Shown piece after piece: positions 18,115 through 25,981 of a stretch of DNA of 37,308 bases. The notes under the pieces are model-generated. The model saw nothing but the letters and a program-made list of their open reading frames with translations. It ran no database searches and had not been told where the DNA came from. Every line of letters starts with the position of its first letter. Within the stretch, counting starts at the first letter, position 1. Source of the DNA: Rhodospirillaceae bacterium (lineage in GTDB: Bacteria > Pseudomonadota > Alphaproteobacteria > Rhodospirillales > UBA2165); NCBI GenBank assembly GCA_018674495.1, contig JABHAA010000029.1, positions 1 to 37,308 of the forward strand, given 5' to 3'. A program made the position numbers and the translations under genes.

Positions 18115-18798
18115 CTACCACGGCAAGTCGTCACCCTGGTAGCTGACGAAGCGGCCCGATTGCTCTGGCGTCAATTCGGCGATGATGCGACGCATTCCGG
18201 CGGCGCTATCGCCCGGATCGACGGCGGCGCTCGGCCCCCCCATGCGGGTGCGCGCCCAGCCGGGATGAAACAGGACCACCTTGATGCCCAGCCCGGCCAC
18301 ATCGCCGGCAACATTTTTCATCAGCGCGTTGAGCGCCGCCTTCGAAGCGGGATAGCTATAACCGCTACCGGCGCCGATGCCGTCAATGCTGCCGAGATGG
18401 CTGGATATAGAGGCCATTACTTTCATCTCGGACGCCGCTACATGATCGGTGAAGCGCTCGCATATGTGCAGCGGTGCCATCGCATTGATGGCGAAACTTG
18501 TGGCCAGCGCGTCGTGATCGATTTCGCCGAGCCGGGCGTGGTGATCCAGAAGCACGCCAGCATTGTTGAGCAGCACGTCGATGGCAGTGCCCGATAGCTG
18601 GACGGCCAGGGCTTCGACGGCGGCCCGGTCGGTCACGTCGAGGGGGAATATCTCCACATCCCCTGCCAGCCCGCGCAAGTCATTCGCACCGGCTGCATCC
18701 CGGCAGGTGGCGATGACGCGCCAGCCCTCGGCGCTGTATTGGCGCGCGAACTGTAGGCCGAGGCCCCGGTTCGCGCCGGTTATGAATACTGTCGGCAT
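18115..18798 (-). CDS. Short-chain dehydrogenase/reductase
   Basis: 227-residue SDR. It shows the cofactor motif TGANRGLG, the NNAG motif (LLNNAGVL), a catalytic Ser region SISSHLG and YPASK with the Tyr-x-x-x-Lys pair. The PGWxRTxMGG segment after the catalytic lysine is typical of the C-factor/CsgA-like SDR group. The substrate is unknown; an NADP preference is possible because Arg20-type residues follow the Gly motif but cannot be proved. Excellent ribosome-binding site, TAAGGAG with 5-nt spacing. It precedes the enoyl-CoA hydratase gene by 54 bp, so a loose operon is possible. Confidence 0.9.
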   Translation of the reverse strand: MPTVFITGANRGLGLQFARQYSAEGWRVIATCRDAAGANDLRGLAGDVEIFPLDVTDRAAVEALAVQLSGTAIDVLLNNAGVLLDHHARLGEIDHDALATSFAINAMAPLHICERFTDHVAASEMKVMASISSHLGSIDGIGAGSGYSYPASKAALNALMKNVAGDVAGLGIKVVLFHPGWARTRMGGPSAAVDPGDSAAGMRRIIAELTPEQSGRFVSYQGDDLPW

Positions 18799-18820
18799 CT
18801 TATCTCCTTAAACTAAGCCA

Positions 18821-19156
18821 TCATCCGGCAAATGCCCCCTGCACGATGGCCACCACGAAATAGACCAGGCTGACAGCGATGATGGCGCGCGCCGCATAGC
18901 CCCAAATCATCCGTTGGACGTTGAAGGCGCAGCGCCAGACCCCCACCCCGCAATAACCTGCGAAAATAACCAACAGGGCGAGGCCAAGCAAATCATACAG
19001 AAATCCGGTGCGCACCATGGCGCCAACCAGGGTGGCCAGTGCCCAGCCGCCCAGTATGGCCACCAACCAATAGACCTTCCACAATCGTTCCTCGCCGCGC
19101 CAGATGCGCAGCACCAGATTGGATGATCGGGGTTTGATATCCGCTTCGTCGGGCAT
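18821..19156 (-). CDS. Small membrane protein, 111 residues, unknown function
   Basis: Three hydrophobic segments (about residues 30-50, 52-74 and 86-108) follow a charged N-terminal 25 residues. A small inner-membrane protein with a cytoplasmic N-terminus is likely. A short basic motif RIWRGEERLWKVYW precedes the first helix. I do not recognise the family. It lies 22 bp before the SDR gene and is divergent from the methyltransferase gene, with a shared 98-bp upstream region if that gene starts at TTG 19255. Confidence 0.65.
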   Translation of the reverse strand: MPDEADIKPRSSNLVLRIWRGEERLWKVYWLVAILGGWALATLVGAMVRTGFLYDLLGLALLVIFAGYCGVGVWRCAFNVQRMIWGYAARAIIAVSLVYFVVAIVQGAFAG

Positions 19157-19254
19157 GGCTCTGCATACACGGATTTTTCGGCTTGGTCATGCGAGATGAC
19201 GGCTGGGGCGGGCGGCGCTATGATGGGCCTTTCACCGGCGAGAGATTGATTTCC

Positions 19255-20055
19255 TTGAACGCTTCGTCTGACACACAAAACCGGGGGGCGCCGGGCTGGG
19301 CTGGAACGCCGCTTGCCCGGGTGCTGCTGACCCAGGCCATCGGCGCCGCCATCGCCTTCGCCGCTGCCTTCGCACTTAGCGCCTGGGCAGGCGCATCCTT
19401 GCCGCTGTTTGCGGTTCTGGTAGCCACCGGCGTGATCGCTGCATGGTTGGGGGGCAAGATGCGATTAGCGCGCTGGTGGATCCCGGTGCAGATGAACTTA
19501 GGCCCGGCAGCGGCGCTGGTGTCACTGGCGGCGGTGCCGCCATGGCTGTTCCTGGCCGCCTTTATTCTTCTCGGGCTGGTCTATTGGAACAGCGCCCGAA
19601 ACCGGGTGCCTTTGTACCTCACCAACCGCACCACATTCGATGCCATCGCCCAATTGATACCGGCTACGCTCGGCGCCCGGTTTCTGGATGTGGGTCACGG
19701 CATCGGCGGAATACTGATCTACCTCGCGCCCCGGTGCGCCGGGGTGCAGTTGACCGGCATCGAATCGGCGCCGCTGCCGTTTTTGCTCTCATGGCTACGG
19801 GCGCCGCTTAACAAATATCCGAACCTGACACTTCTTTACGGCGATTTCTGGAAGCTGGATTTTGGCGACTACGATATGGTCTATGCGTTTTTATCGCCCG
19901 AACCGATGCCGGCGCTTTATGACAAGGTCCGCCGCGAAATGAAGCCAGGCACAATGTTCGTGTCGAACTCCTTCGCCGTACCGGGCGTGCCGCCGGACGA
20001 GACTATCGTCCTTGATGACCGGCGCAAAACCAAGCTGCATATCTGGAAAATCTAG
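19255..20055 (+). CDS. Membrane-tethered SAM-dependent methyltransferase
   Basis: The N-terminal half has three or four hydrophobic helices, so the enzyme is probably inserted in the inner membrane. The C-terminal half is a class I methyltransferase with motif I FLDVGHGIGGILIYL, an acidic residue in GIESAP and the YAFLSPEPM motif IV region. This resembles a class of small membrane methyltransferases of unknown substrate. The start is uncertain. TTG 19255 has a GAGAG stretch about 10 nt upstream and leaves room for a divergent promoter (266 residues). ATG 19189 would give 22 extra residues but leaves only 32 bp to the opposite gene. The stop overlaps the mgtE stop by 4 nt. Confidence 0.8.
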   Translation: MNASSDTQNRGAPGWAGTPLARVLLTQAIGAAIAFAAAFALSAWAGASLPLFAVLVATGVIAAWLGGKMRLARWWIPVQMNLGPAAALVSLAAVPPWLFLAAFILLGLVYWNSARNRVPLYLTNRTTFDAIAQLIPATLGARFLDVGHGIGGILIYLAPRCAGVQLTGIESAPLPFLLSWLRAPLNKYPNLTLLYGDFWKLDFGDYDMVYAFLSPEPMPALYDKVRREMKPGTMFVSNSFAVPGVPPDETIVLDDRRKTKLHIWKI

Positions 20056-21440
20056 AGCAAAAGCCACGTGCCGAGGGCCAGGAAAACATAGAAGCCAAGC
20101 ACGTCGGTGATCGAAGTCAGAAGCGCGCTCGACGCCACCGCCGGATCAAACCCGAACCGTTGCAGATAAACGGGCAAGGCACTACCAGCCAATCCGGCGA
20201 CCAGGAAGTTGATAACGATGGCCAGCGCAATGACACCGCCGAGCGCCGGGTTGCCGAACCAGCCCCACGCCACACCGCCAATGATTACCGCGAACAGCAA
20301 GCCGTTGACCATGCCGACCACGATCTCCTTGCCGATGGTGCGAAGAGCATTGGCGGGCGTCAATTCGCGCATGGCAATGGCGCGCACCGCAACGGTCAAT
20401 GTCTGTACCGAGGCTGTGCCGCCCATGGCGGCAACGATGGGCATCAAAACCGCCATCGCCACCATCTGCTCGATGGTGCCGGAAAAATGGTTGATGACGG
20501 CGGCGCCGAGGATTGCGGCAGCCAGATGCACCAATAACCAGATGAACCGGGAGCGCGCCGTATCCAGAACGGCGGCGAACAAATCATCTTCCTCGCCGAC
20601 GCCGCCGAGGCGCATGATATCTTCTTCGTGCTCCTCGTGGATCACATCGACAATATCATCGACGGTAATGACGCCGACCAGCCGTCGGGTATCGTCGATG
20701 ACTGGCGCCGAAATCAGATCGCGCTGGCGAAACAGATAGGCCACCTCTTCTTGGTCCATATCCACCGGGATCAGTTTCAAATCGGCAATCATCAAGGCAT
20801 TTAGCGCCACGTGCCGGCGCGTGGCTAGTATACGGCTGAGCGGGATAGCGCCGAGCGGGCGTTGGTTCGGATCGACCAAAAATATGTCATAAAAATCGCG
20901 CGGCAAATCGTCGGCCTCGCGCAGGAAATCAATGGCCTGACCGACGCTCCAATGGGACGGCATGTCCACCACGCTGCGCTGCATCAGACGCCCGGCGCTG
21001 TCCTCAGGATACGATAGCCCCTCCTCGACCATTGAGCGATCATCGTCGGAGAGCGCGTCGAGCACTTCTTCGCGTTCCGCGTAATCCAGTTCCTCGACGA
21101 TCTCGATGACATCGTCGGCTTCCAGATCGGACACCACATTGGCGACGTGCGATAGGCCAAGCTGTTCGATCACCCTTTCCCGAACGCTTTCGTCCAGCTC
21201 GGTCAGCACGTTGGCGGGGAACTCGGCGGCAATGGCCTCGACCAAATTTTCGCGCCGGTCGTGATTGAGTGTCTCCAACAGATCGGCGAGGTCTGACCAG
21301 TGCAGCGAAATCGCCAGGGTCTTGGCTTTTTCGGTATCGGCCTCATCCAGAGCCGCGACAACAGCTTCGATAATCTCGGGATCAAGGCCCGCCACATTTT
21401 CCGGATCAAATTGATCCGGCTGTGGCTGGGCCTCGCTCAC
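20052..21440 (-). CDS. mgtE: Magnesium transporter MgtE
   Basis: Mg2+-gated Mg2+ channel of the inner membrane (462 residues). The N-terminal superhelical MgtE_N domain (about 1-130) is rich in acidic residues that sense Mg2+. A pair of CBS domains (about 135-260) follows, then five transmembrane helices with the GxGxV-type pore region AMGGTASVQTLT. Length is typical. GTG start shared with the maeB stop (GTGA, 4-nt overlap), so it is translationally coupled to maeB. Malic enzymes need a divalent metal, but co-regulation is only inference. The 3' end meets a convergent methyltransferase gene with overlapping stops. Confidence 0.95.
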   Translation of the reverse strand: MSEAQPQPDQFDPENVAGLDPEIIEAVVAALDEADTEKAKTLAISLHWSDLADLLETLNHDRRENLVEAIAAEFPANVLTELDESVRERVIEQLGLSHVANVVSDLEADDVIEIVEELDYAEREEVLDALSDDDRSMVEEGLSYPEDSAGRLMQRSVVDMPSHWSVGQAIDFLREADDLPRDFYDIFLVDPNQRPLGAIPLSRILATRRHVALNALMIADLKLIPVDMDQEEVAYLFRQRDLISAPVIDDTRRLVGVITVDDIVDVIHEEHEEDIMRLGGVGEEDDLFAAVLDTARSRFIWLLVHLAAAILGAAVINHFSGTIEQMVAMAVLMPIVAAMGGTASVQTLTVAVRAIAMRELTPANALRTIGKEIVVGMVNGLLFAVIIGGVAWGWFGNPALGGVIALAIVINFLVAGLAGSALPVYLQRFGFDPAVASSALLTSITDVLGFYVFLALGTWLLL

Positions 21441-23725
21441 AGGAGTAGTTCCTGCTTAACCGTGCCCTGCGCCTCCACCACGGCCAGGGCCGTCATATCG
21501 ACAATGCCGCGGGCATTAATGGTTTCATGCAGCACGTGGCAGGGCAAATCCATACCCAGCAGTATCGGTCCCACATCGACCCCGTCGGCCAGCATGCGCA
21601 CCATGTTGTACGAGATATTGGCCGCATCCAGGGACGGCATGATCAAAAGATTGGCCGAGCCTTTCAAAACCCCGTCGCCGATCAACGGCTCGCGCATGGC
21701 TTCCGACAGGGCCGCGTCGGCGTGCATTTCGCCGTCGACCAATAAATCTGGGTCCATCTCTCTGATCATTTCGACGGCTTCGCGCATCTTGCGCGCCGTC
21801 GATGCCAGGGACGAGCCGAAATTGGAATGGGACAACAAGGCGGCCCGGGGCTGGATGCCGAAGTGGCGGATGGCTTCGGCGGCCAGCACGGTATAGCGGG
21901 CAATCTGCTCGGCGGTCGGGCCCGCATTGACGAAGGTGTCGCAGATAAACAAGGTGCCCTTGGGCATGATCAGCATGCTCATGGCGGCGGCCCGATCGAC
22001 GCCGGCCTTCAATCCGATGATATTGAACAGCGGGTCCAGATGTTCCACGTAGCGACCGCGTGCGCCGCAGATCATGGCATCGGCTTCCCGGCGGCGCACC
22101 ATCAGCGCGGCGATTACCGTATTGTTGGTGCGGACAACGGTGCGCGCTTCGTTTTTGGACACGCCCCGGTGCTTCATGAGATCGTGATAGAGGGTCCAGT
22201 AGTCCCGGTAGCGATCATCATGTTCAGGATCACACAGCTCGAAATCCTCGTCGATTTTCAAACGTAACCCTAAGCGTTCGATGCGCATTTCGATCACCTG
22301 GCGGCGGCCGATAAGGATCGGCTGGACAATGCCTTCGTCGACCGAGCTTTGCACCCCGCGCAGCACCCGGTAGGATTCGCCCTCGGCAAACACAACGCGC
22401 TTCGGATCCTGGGCGGCGCGCTCGAACACCGGCTTCATGACGGTGCCGGAGCGAAACACGAAATCGACCAATTTTAACCGGTAGGCTTCGAAATCCTCGA
22501 TCGGGCGGGTAGCGACGCCGGTATCCATGGCCGCCTTGGCCACCGCCGGCGCCAGCAAGACCAGCAATCGGGGATCGAAAGGCTTCGGGATCAGGTATTC
22601 GGGGCCGAAGCTCAACTCTTCTAACCCATAGGCCTCGATCACGGTTTCATCAGACTCGGCCTCAGTCAAAGACGCCAGCGCATGCACGCAGGCCATTTTC
22701 ATTTCGTCATTGATGGCGGTCGCGCCTACATCGAGGGCGCCCCGGAAAATATAGGGGAAGCAAAGGACGTTGTTGACCTGATTGGGATAATCGGTGCGCC
22801 CGGTGGCGAGAATGGCATCGGGTTTGGCTTCGCGCGCGACTTCGGGGCGGATTTCCGGCTCCGGATTGGCGAGCGCGAAAATGATCGGCGCGTCGGCCAT
22901 CGTCGCCACCATCTCCGGCTTCAACACGCCGGGCGCGGAAACGCCAAGGAAGATATCGGCGCCGCTGATGATATCGCCTAAGGTACGGGCATCGGTCTTT
23001 TGCATATAACGGGCATTATAAGGGTTCACCTCTTCGGTGCGGCCCTCATAAAGGACGCCGGCAATATCGGAAACGAAGATGTTGCTCTTATCGAGGCCCA
23101 GCTTGACCAGCAAATCTAAGCAAGCCAGCGCCGCCGAGCCGGCGCCCGAGCAAACCAGCTTCACTTGGCCGATATCCTTGCCAACCACTTTCAACGCATT
23201 GAGGATGCCGGCGCCGACGATGATCGCGGTGCCGTGCTGATCGTCATGCATGACCGGGATGGCCATGCGTTCTTTCAGCTTGGCCTCAACCTCGAAACAT
23301 TCCGGCGCTTTGATGTCTTCCAGATTGATGCCGCCGAAGGTGGGCTCCAGGGCGGCGATAATATCGACCAGCTTGTCGGGATCGGTCTCGTCAATCTCGA
23401 TATCGAAAACATTAATACCGGCAAATTTTTTGAACAGACCGGCCTTGCCTTCCATTACCGGCTTCGAAGCCAGGGCACCAATATTGCCGAGGCCGAGCAC
23501 CGCCGTGCCGTTGGAAATGACCGCCACCAAATTGGCGCGCGAGGTCAGGTTGGCTGCTTCCGCCGGATCGCCCGCGATCAGCATTGAGGCAGCGGCGACC
23601 CCGGGCGAATAGGCCAGTGCCAGATCATGTTGGTTGGCAAGCGGCTTGGTGGCGACAACGGCAACCTTACCCGGCGTCGGATAGCGGTGATAATCCAGGG
23701 CTTCTTCGTCAAGCTTGTCTGCCAT
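21437..23725 (-). CDS. maeB: NADP-dependent malic enzyme with phosphotransacetylase-like domain
   Basis: 762-residue MaeB-type enzyme that decarboxylates malate to pyruvate. The malic enzyme part (about 1-430) has the SPGVA motif, Lys-containing EDIKAPECF and NAD(P)-binding [13 protein letters not shown]. The C-terminal part (about 430-762) is a phosphotransacetylase-like domain, which in this family is regulatory and usually not catalytic. ATG start with a GGGGAGG box. The stop overlaps the mgtE start. A perfect 22-bp tandem duplication lies 38-81 bp upstream and a tRNA-Leu just beyond it. Length is normal. Confidence 0.95.
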   Translation of the reverse strand: MADKLDEEALDYHRYPTPGKVAVVATKPLANQHDLALAYSPGVAAASMLIAGDPAEAANLTSRANLVAVISNGTAVLGLGNIGALASKPVMEGKAGLFKKFAGINVFDIEIDETDPDKLVDIIAALEPTFGGINLEDIKAPECFEVEAKLKERMAIPVMHDDQHGTAIIVGAGILNALKVVGKDIGQVKLVCSGAGSAALACLDLLVKLGLDKSNIFVSDIAGVLYEGRTEEVNPYNARYMQKTDARTLGDIISGADIFLGVSAPGVLKPEMVATMADAPIIFALANPEPEIRPEVAREAKPDAILATGRTDYPNQVNNVLCFPYIFRGALDVGATAINDEMKMACVHALASLTEAESDETVIEAYGLEELSFGPEYLIPKPFDPRLLVLLAPAVAKAAMDTGVATRPIEDFEAYRLKLVDFVFRSGTVMKPVFERAAQDPKRVVFAEGESYRVLRGVQSSVDEGIVQPILIGRRQVIEMRIERLGLRLKIDEDFELCDPEHDDRYRDYWTLYHDLMKHRGVSKNEARTVVRTNNTVIAALMVRRREADAMICGARGRYVEHLDPLFNIIGLKAGVDRAAAMSMLIMPKGTLFICDTFVNAGPTAEQIARYTVLAAEAIRHFGIQPRAALLSHSNFGSSLASTARKMREAVEMIREMDPDLLVDGEMHADAALSEAMREPLIGDGVLKGSANLLIMPSLDAANISYNMVRMLADGVDVGPILLGMDLPCHVLHETINARGIVDMTALAVVEAQGTVKQELLL

Positions 23726-23762
23726 CGCTCGCCTCCCCAGCCGGTATCCGGTTTATGACAAT

Positions 23763-23806
23763 ATTCGGGCTGGCGACCATCCGCATTCGGGCTGGCGACC
23801 ATCCGC
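23763..23806. repeat. Perfect 22-bp tandem duplication upstream of maeB
   Basis: Two identical 22-bp units (23763-23784 and 23785-23806) lie head to tail between the tRNA-Leu gene and maeB. The repeated unit has a GGCGACC core and no internal palindrome. The duplication may be a recent slippage event or a doubled regulatory site in the maeB promoter region; the sequence alone cannot decide. Confidence 0.85.
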
Positions 23807-23844
23807 CCCGGCATCATTTCGCAAATAACTTCAATTAGGGGCAT

Positions 23845-23931
23845 TGGTGCGGTCGAGAAGACTCGAACTTCCACGGGATCACTCCCACAGCGACCTCAAC
23901 GCTGCGCGTCTACCAGTTCCGCCACGACCGC
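23845..23931 (-). tRNA. tRNA-Leu(GAG)
   Basis: Reading the minus strand gives a class II tRNA of 87 nt with encoded CCA. Acceptor stem GCGGTCG pairs with CGACCGC and is followed by A73 and CCA. The anticodon arm is CAGCG-TTGAGGT-CGCTG, with GAG at positions 34-36. A long variable arm and a T-arm with TTCGAGT are visible. Leucine identity fits the A73 discriminator and the long variable arm. It reads CUC/CUU codons. Confidence 0.95.
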
Positions 23932-24082
23932 TGAATGCGCCCTAATCCAGCACGCTAATGCCGGTGAACCATTTGGGAAATAGCAAATCGGCTCTCTCTT
24001 ATCAAGGTAAAGCAGGGTACAATGGCCGATATATTGCGCCCCCGGCCAAATGTGGGGCCAAGTCAGTTGGAGTTACGGCCCG

Positions 24083-24733
24083 ATGGATGCAGCAGCGGCA
24101 GGCATGGATGCGGAATGGCGCACCCAGCACGATCTGGTGGAATACCAGGACGCCTTGGCGGCAATGGAGCAGCGCGTCGCCGATATTCGCGCGGGAACCG
24201 CGCCCGAGCTGGTCTGGCTACTTGAACACCCGCCCGTCTATACCGCAGGCACCAGCGCCGCCGAAGATGAGCTATTGGATGCGGGGCGTTTTCCTGTGCA
24301 CCGGACCGGGCGCGGCGGACGCTATACTTATCACGGGCCCGGCCAGCGCATCGCCTATGTGATGCTTGATCTCAAGCGGCGCGGGCCAGATGTGCGGCAA
24401 TTCGTGCGCAATCTGGAAGGTTGGGTGATCGCCGTGCTGAACCAATTCGGCGTGACCGGCGAGCGCCGCGATGGCCGCGTCGGCATCTGGGTGGCCGGAC
24501 CCGATGGCACCGAAGAGAAGATCGCCGCCATTGGCGTGCGCATCCGCCATTGGGTGACGTTCCACGGCATTGCCATCAACGTCAATCCGGAGCTGGAACA
24601 TTTTAATGGTATCATTCCTTGCGGCATCGCCGGTTATGGCGTTACATCCCTCAGCCAATTAGGGGTGACGGCGAGCCTCGAAGATGTCGATGCGGTTTTG
24701 CGCAAAACCTTTGCGTCCCATTTCGGCAGTTGA
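24083..24733 (+). CDS. lipB: Octanoyltransferase LipB
   Basis: Transfers the octanoyl group from octanoyl-ACP to the lipoyl domains of 2-oxoacid dehydrogenases and the glycine cleavage H protein. The motifs [29 protein letters not shown] (with the nucleophilic-network Lys) and [14 protein letters not shown] (with the acyl-thioester Cys in PCGI) are all there. I place the start at ATG 24083 (GGAG 10 nt upstream), giving 216 residues. An earlier ATG at 24050 has no ribosome-binding site. The gene runs opposite to tRNA-Leu and is followed 51 bp later by the CZB/GGDEF-like gene. Confidence 0.95.
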   Translation: MDAAAAGMDAEWRTQHDLVEYQDALAAMEQRVADIRAGTAPELVWLLEHPPVYTAGTSAAEDELLDAGRFPVHRTGRGGRYTYHGPGQRIAYVMLDLKRRGPDVRQFVRNLEGWVIAVLNQFGVTGERRDGRVGIWVAGPDGTEEKIAAIGVRIRHWVTFHGIAINVNPELEHFNGIIPCGIAGYGVTSLSQLGVTASLEDVDAVLRKTFASHFGS

Positions 24734-24784
24734 AAATTAGCCGGCATTCGTGTTGGCGTCGGCTCGGCAAACAGCGGTAGTGAA

Positions 24785-25690
24785 ATGGACGACGAATTTA
24801 AAACTCCGGAAGTTTACCTGAGAGAATTGAATCGCATGGAAGTGGCCATGAGCGAACAATTCGGCTGGCTGAAAAACTGGCACCTGGCGATCTTTGCCAG
24901 GAAAGAAGACGAAGAGATCGATCTGACCGCCCTCGCCACTTCGCCGTTCCGCGCCTGGTACAAGGGCCTGCCGCAGGATCTTTTTTCCGAAAGCGCCATA
25001 TTCATCGCCCTCGGGTTCAGCCTCGAATCCATGCAGACCCTCGGCAACCAATTGCTAGACGCGCTCGGCGAAACGGAAGAATTTCAGGGCGCCGATTACG
25101 CCGCCTTCATGGATGCGGTGATCAGCTTCAACGATCTGGTATTCAAGCTGATGCGCGAGGCCCTCAATCAGGTGGCCCAGGTCGATAATCTGACCGGCGT
25201 CGGCAATGAAACCGGCATGCAGGCCCATGTGCTGGCGGAGCGCGAGCGGGTGCGCCGGACCAACCAGCAGGCCTGTATCGCGCTGGCAGAGTTGGGCGAA
25301 TATTCGGTGCCCGAGGAAGAAGGGTTGGAGCTGGACGCCGTCGTCATGGTCGGCCGCTCCGAAGTCATCTCTCAGTTCGCCCTGGCCTGCATGGAGATGC
25401 TGCGGCCCTACGATCAGATTTACCGGATCGACAATGATAATTTCGTGCTGTGCCTGCCCTACACCGATACCGACGTGGCCAATCTAGTGATCAGCCGCCT
25501 GCACGCGTCCGTGGTCAATGGCGGCCTCGAAATGGAAGACGGCACCAAGGTGGAGATCGGATTGCGCTTCGGCATTGCCCCTATCGGTCCCGACGACGAG
25601 GTCGAAGATGTCCTGGCGCACGCCCGTGAAGCGGTGGAGCTGGCGCGCACCAACGCGCTTTTGGACGTGGTTGCCTGGTACGTCTCTTAA
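24785..25690 (+). CDS. Degenerate CZB-GGDEF-like protein
   Basis: 301 residues, no signal peptide or membrane helix. The N-terminal third looks like a CZB sensor: His33 in the first helix, FRAWYKG where CxFGxWY is expected, and ALGFSLESM where the second His pair would be. The Cys and later His ligands are missing, so zinc binding is doubtful. The C-terminal half has GGDEF-domain landmarks (DNLTGVGNETGM for DxLTGLPNR), but the signature is DNDNF (216-220) instead of GGDEF. It is therefore unlikely to synthesise c-di-GMP and may act as a binding or regulatory module. The architecture resembles DgcZ. The domain assignment is by eye. Confidence 0.65.
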   Translation: MDDEFKTPEVYLRELNRMEVAMSEQFGWLKNWHLAIFARKEDEEIDLTALATSPFRAWYKGLPQDLFSESAIFIALGFSLESMQTLGNQLLDALGETEEFQGADYAAFMDAVISFNDLVFKLMREALNQVAQVDNLTGVGNETGMQAHVLAERERVRRTNQQACIALAELGEYSVPEEEGLELDAVVMVGRSEVISQFALACMEMLRPYDQIYRIDNDNFVLCLPYTDTDVANLVISRLHASVVNGGLEMEDGTKVEIGLRFGIAPIGPDDEVEDVLAHAREAVELARTNALLDVVAWYVS

Positions 25691-25693
25691 AGA

Positions 25694-25981
25694 TTATTCG
25701 CTGGCCAATTGGTGAAAGCCGGGCGCATCCGGAGCGACCGCTCGCTGGATGGCAATATCGGTGACGTCGGCCTTTGGCGGGCCTTCCCTGCAGGCGGCCA
25801 GCATCGCCTCCACCGCATCCGCCTCACCTGAAAACAACGCCTCGACGGAGCCATCTTTGCGATTGCGGACCCAGCCGGCGATGCCCCTATTTTCCGCCTC
25901 ACCCACCGTCCAGGCCCGGAACCAGACCATTTGCACGCGCCCCGATATGCGCGCCAACCGGCAGATATGATCGGCGCTCAT
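25694..25981 (-). CDS. Acylphosphatase-like protein
   Basis: 95-residue ferredoxin-like-fold enzyme family that hydrolyses acyl phosphates. The catalytic Arg22 (in FRAW) and Asn40 (in GWVRN) are retained, and the DGSVE strand follows. The signature normally GRVQGVGFR reads GRVQMVWFR here, replacing both loop glycines by Met18 and Trp20. That should reshape the phosphate-binding loop. Its ATG overlaps the pccA stop by 4 nt (ATGA), so the two are translationally coupled. Small but well supported by the pattern and position. Confidence 0.88.
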   Translation of the reverse strand: MSADHICRLARISGRVQMVWFRAWTVGEAENRGIAGWVRNRKDGSVEALFSGEADAVEAMLAACREGPPKADVTDIAIQRAVAPDAPGFHQLASE

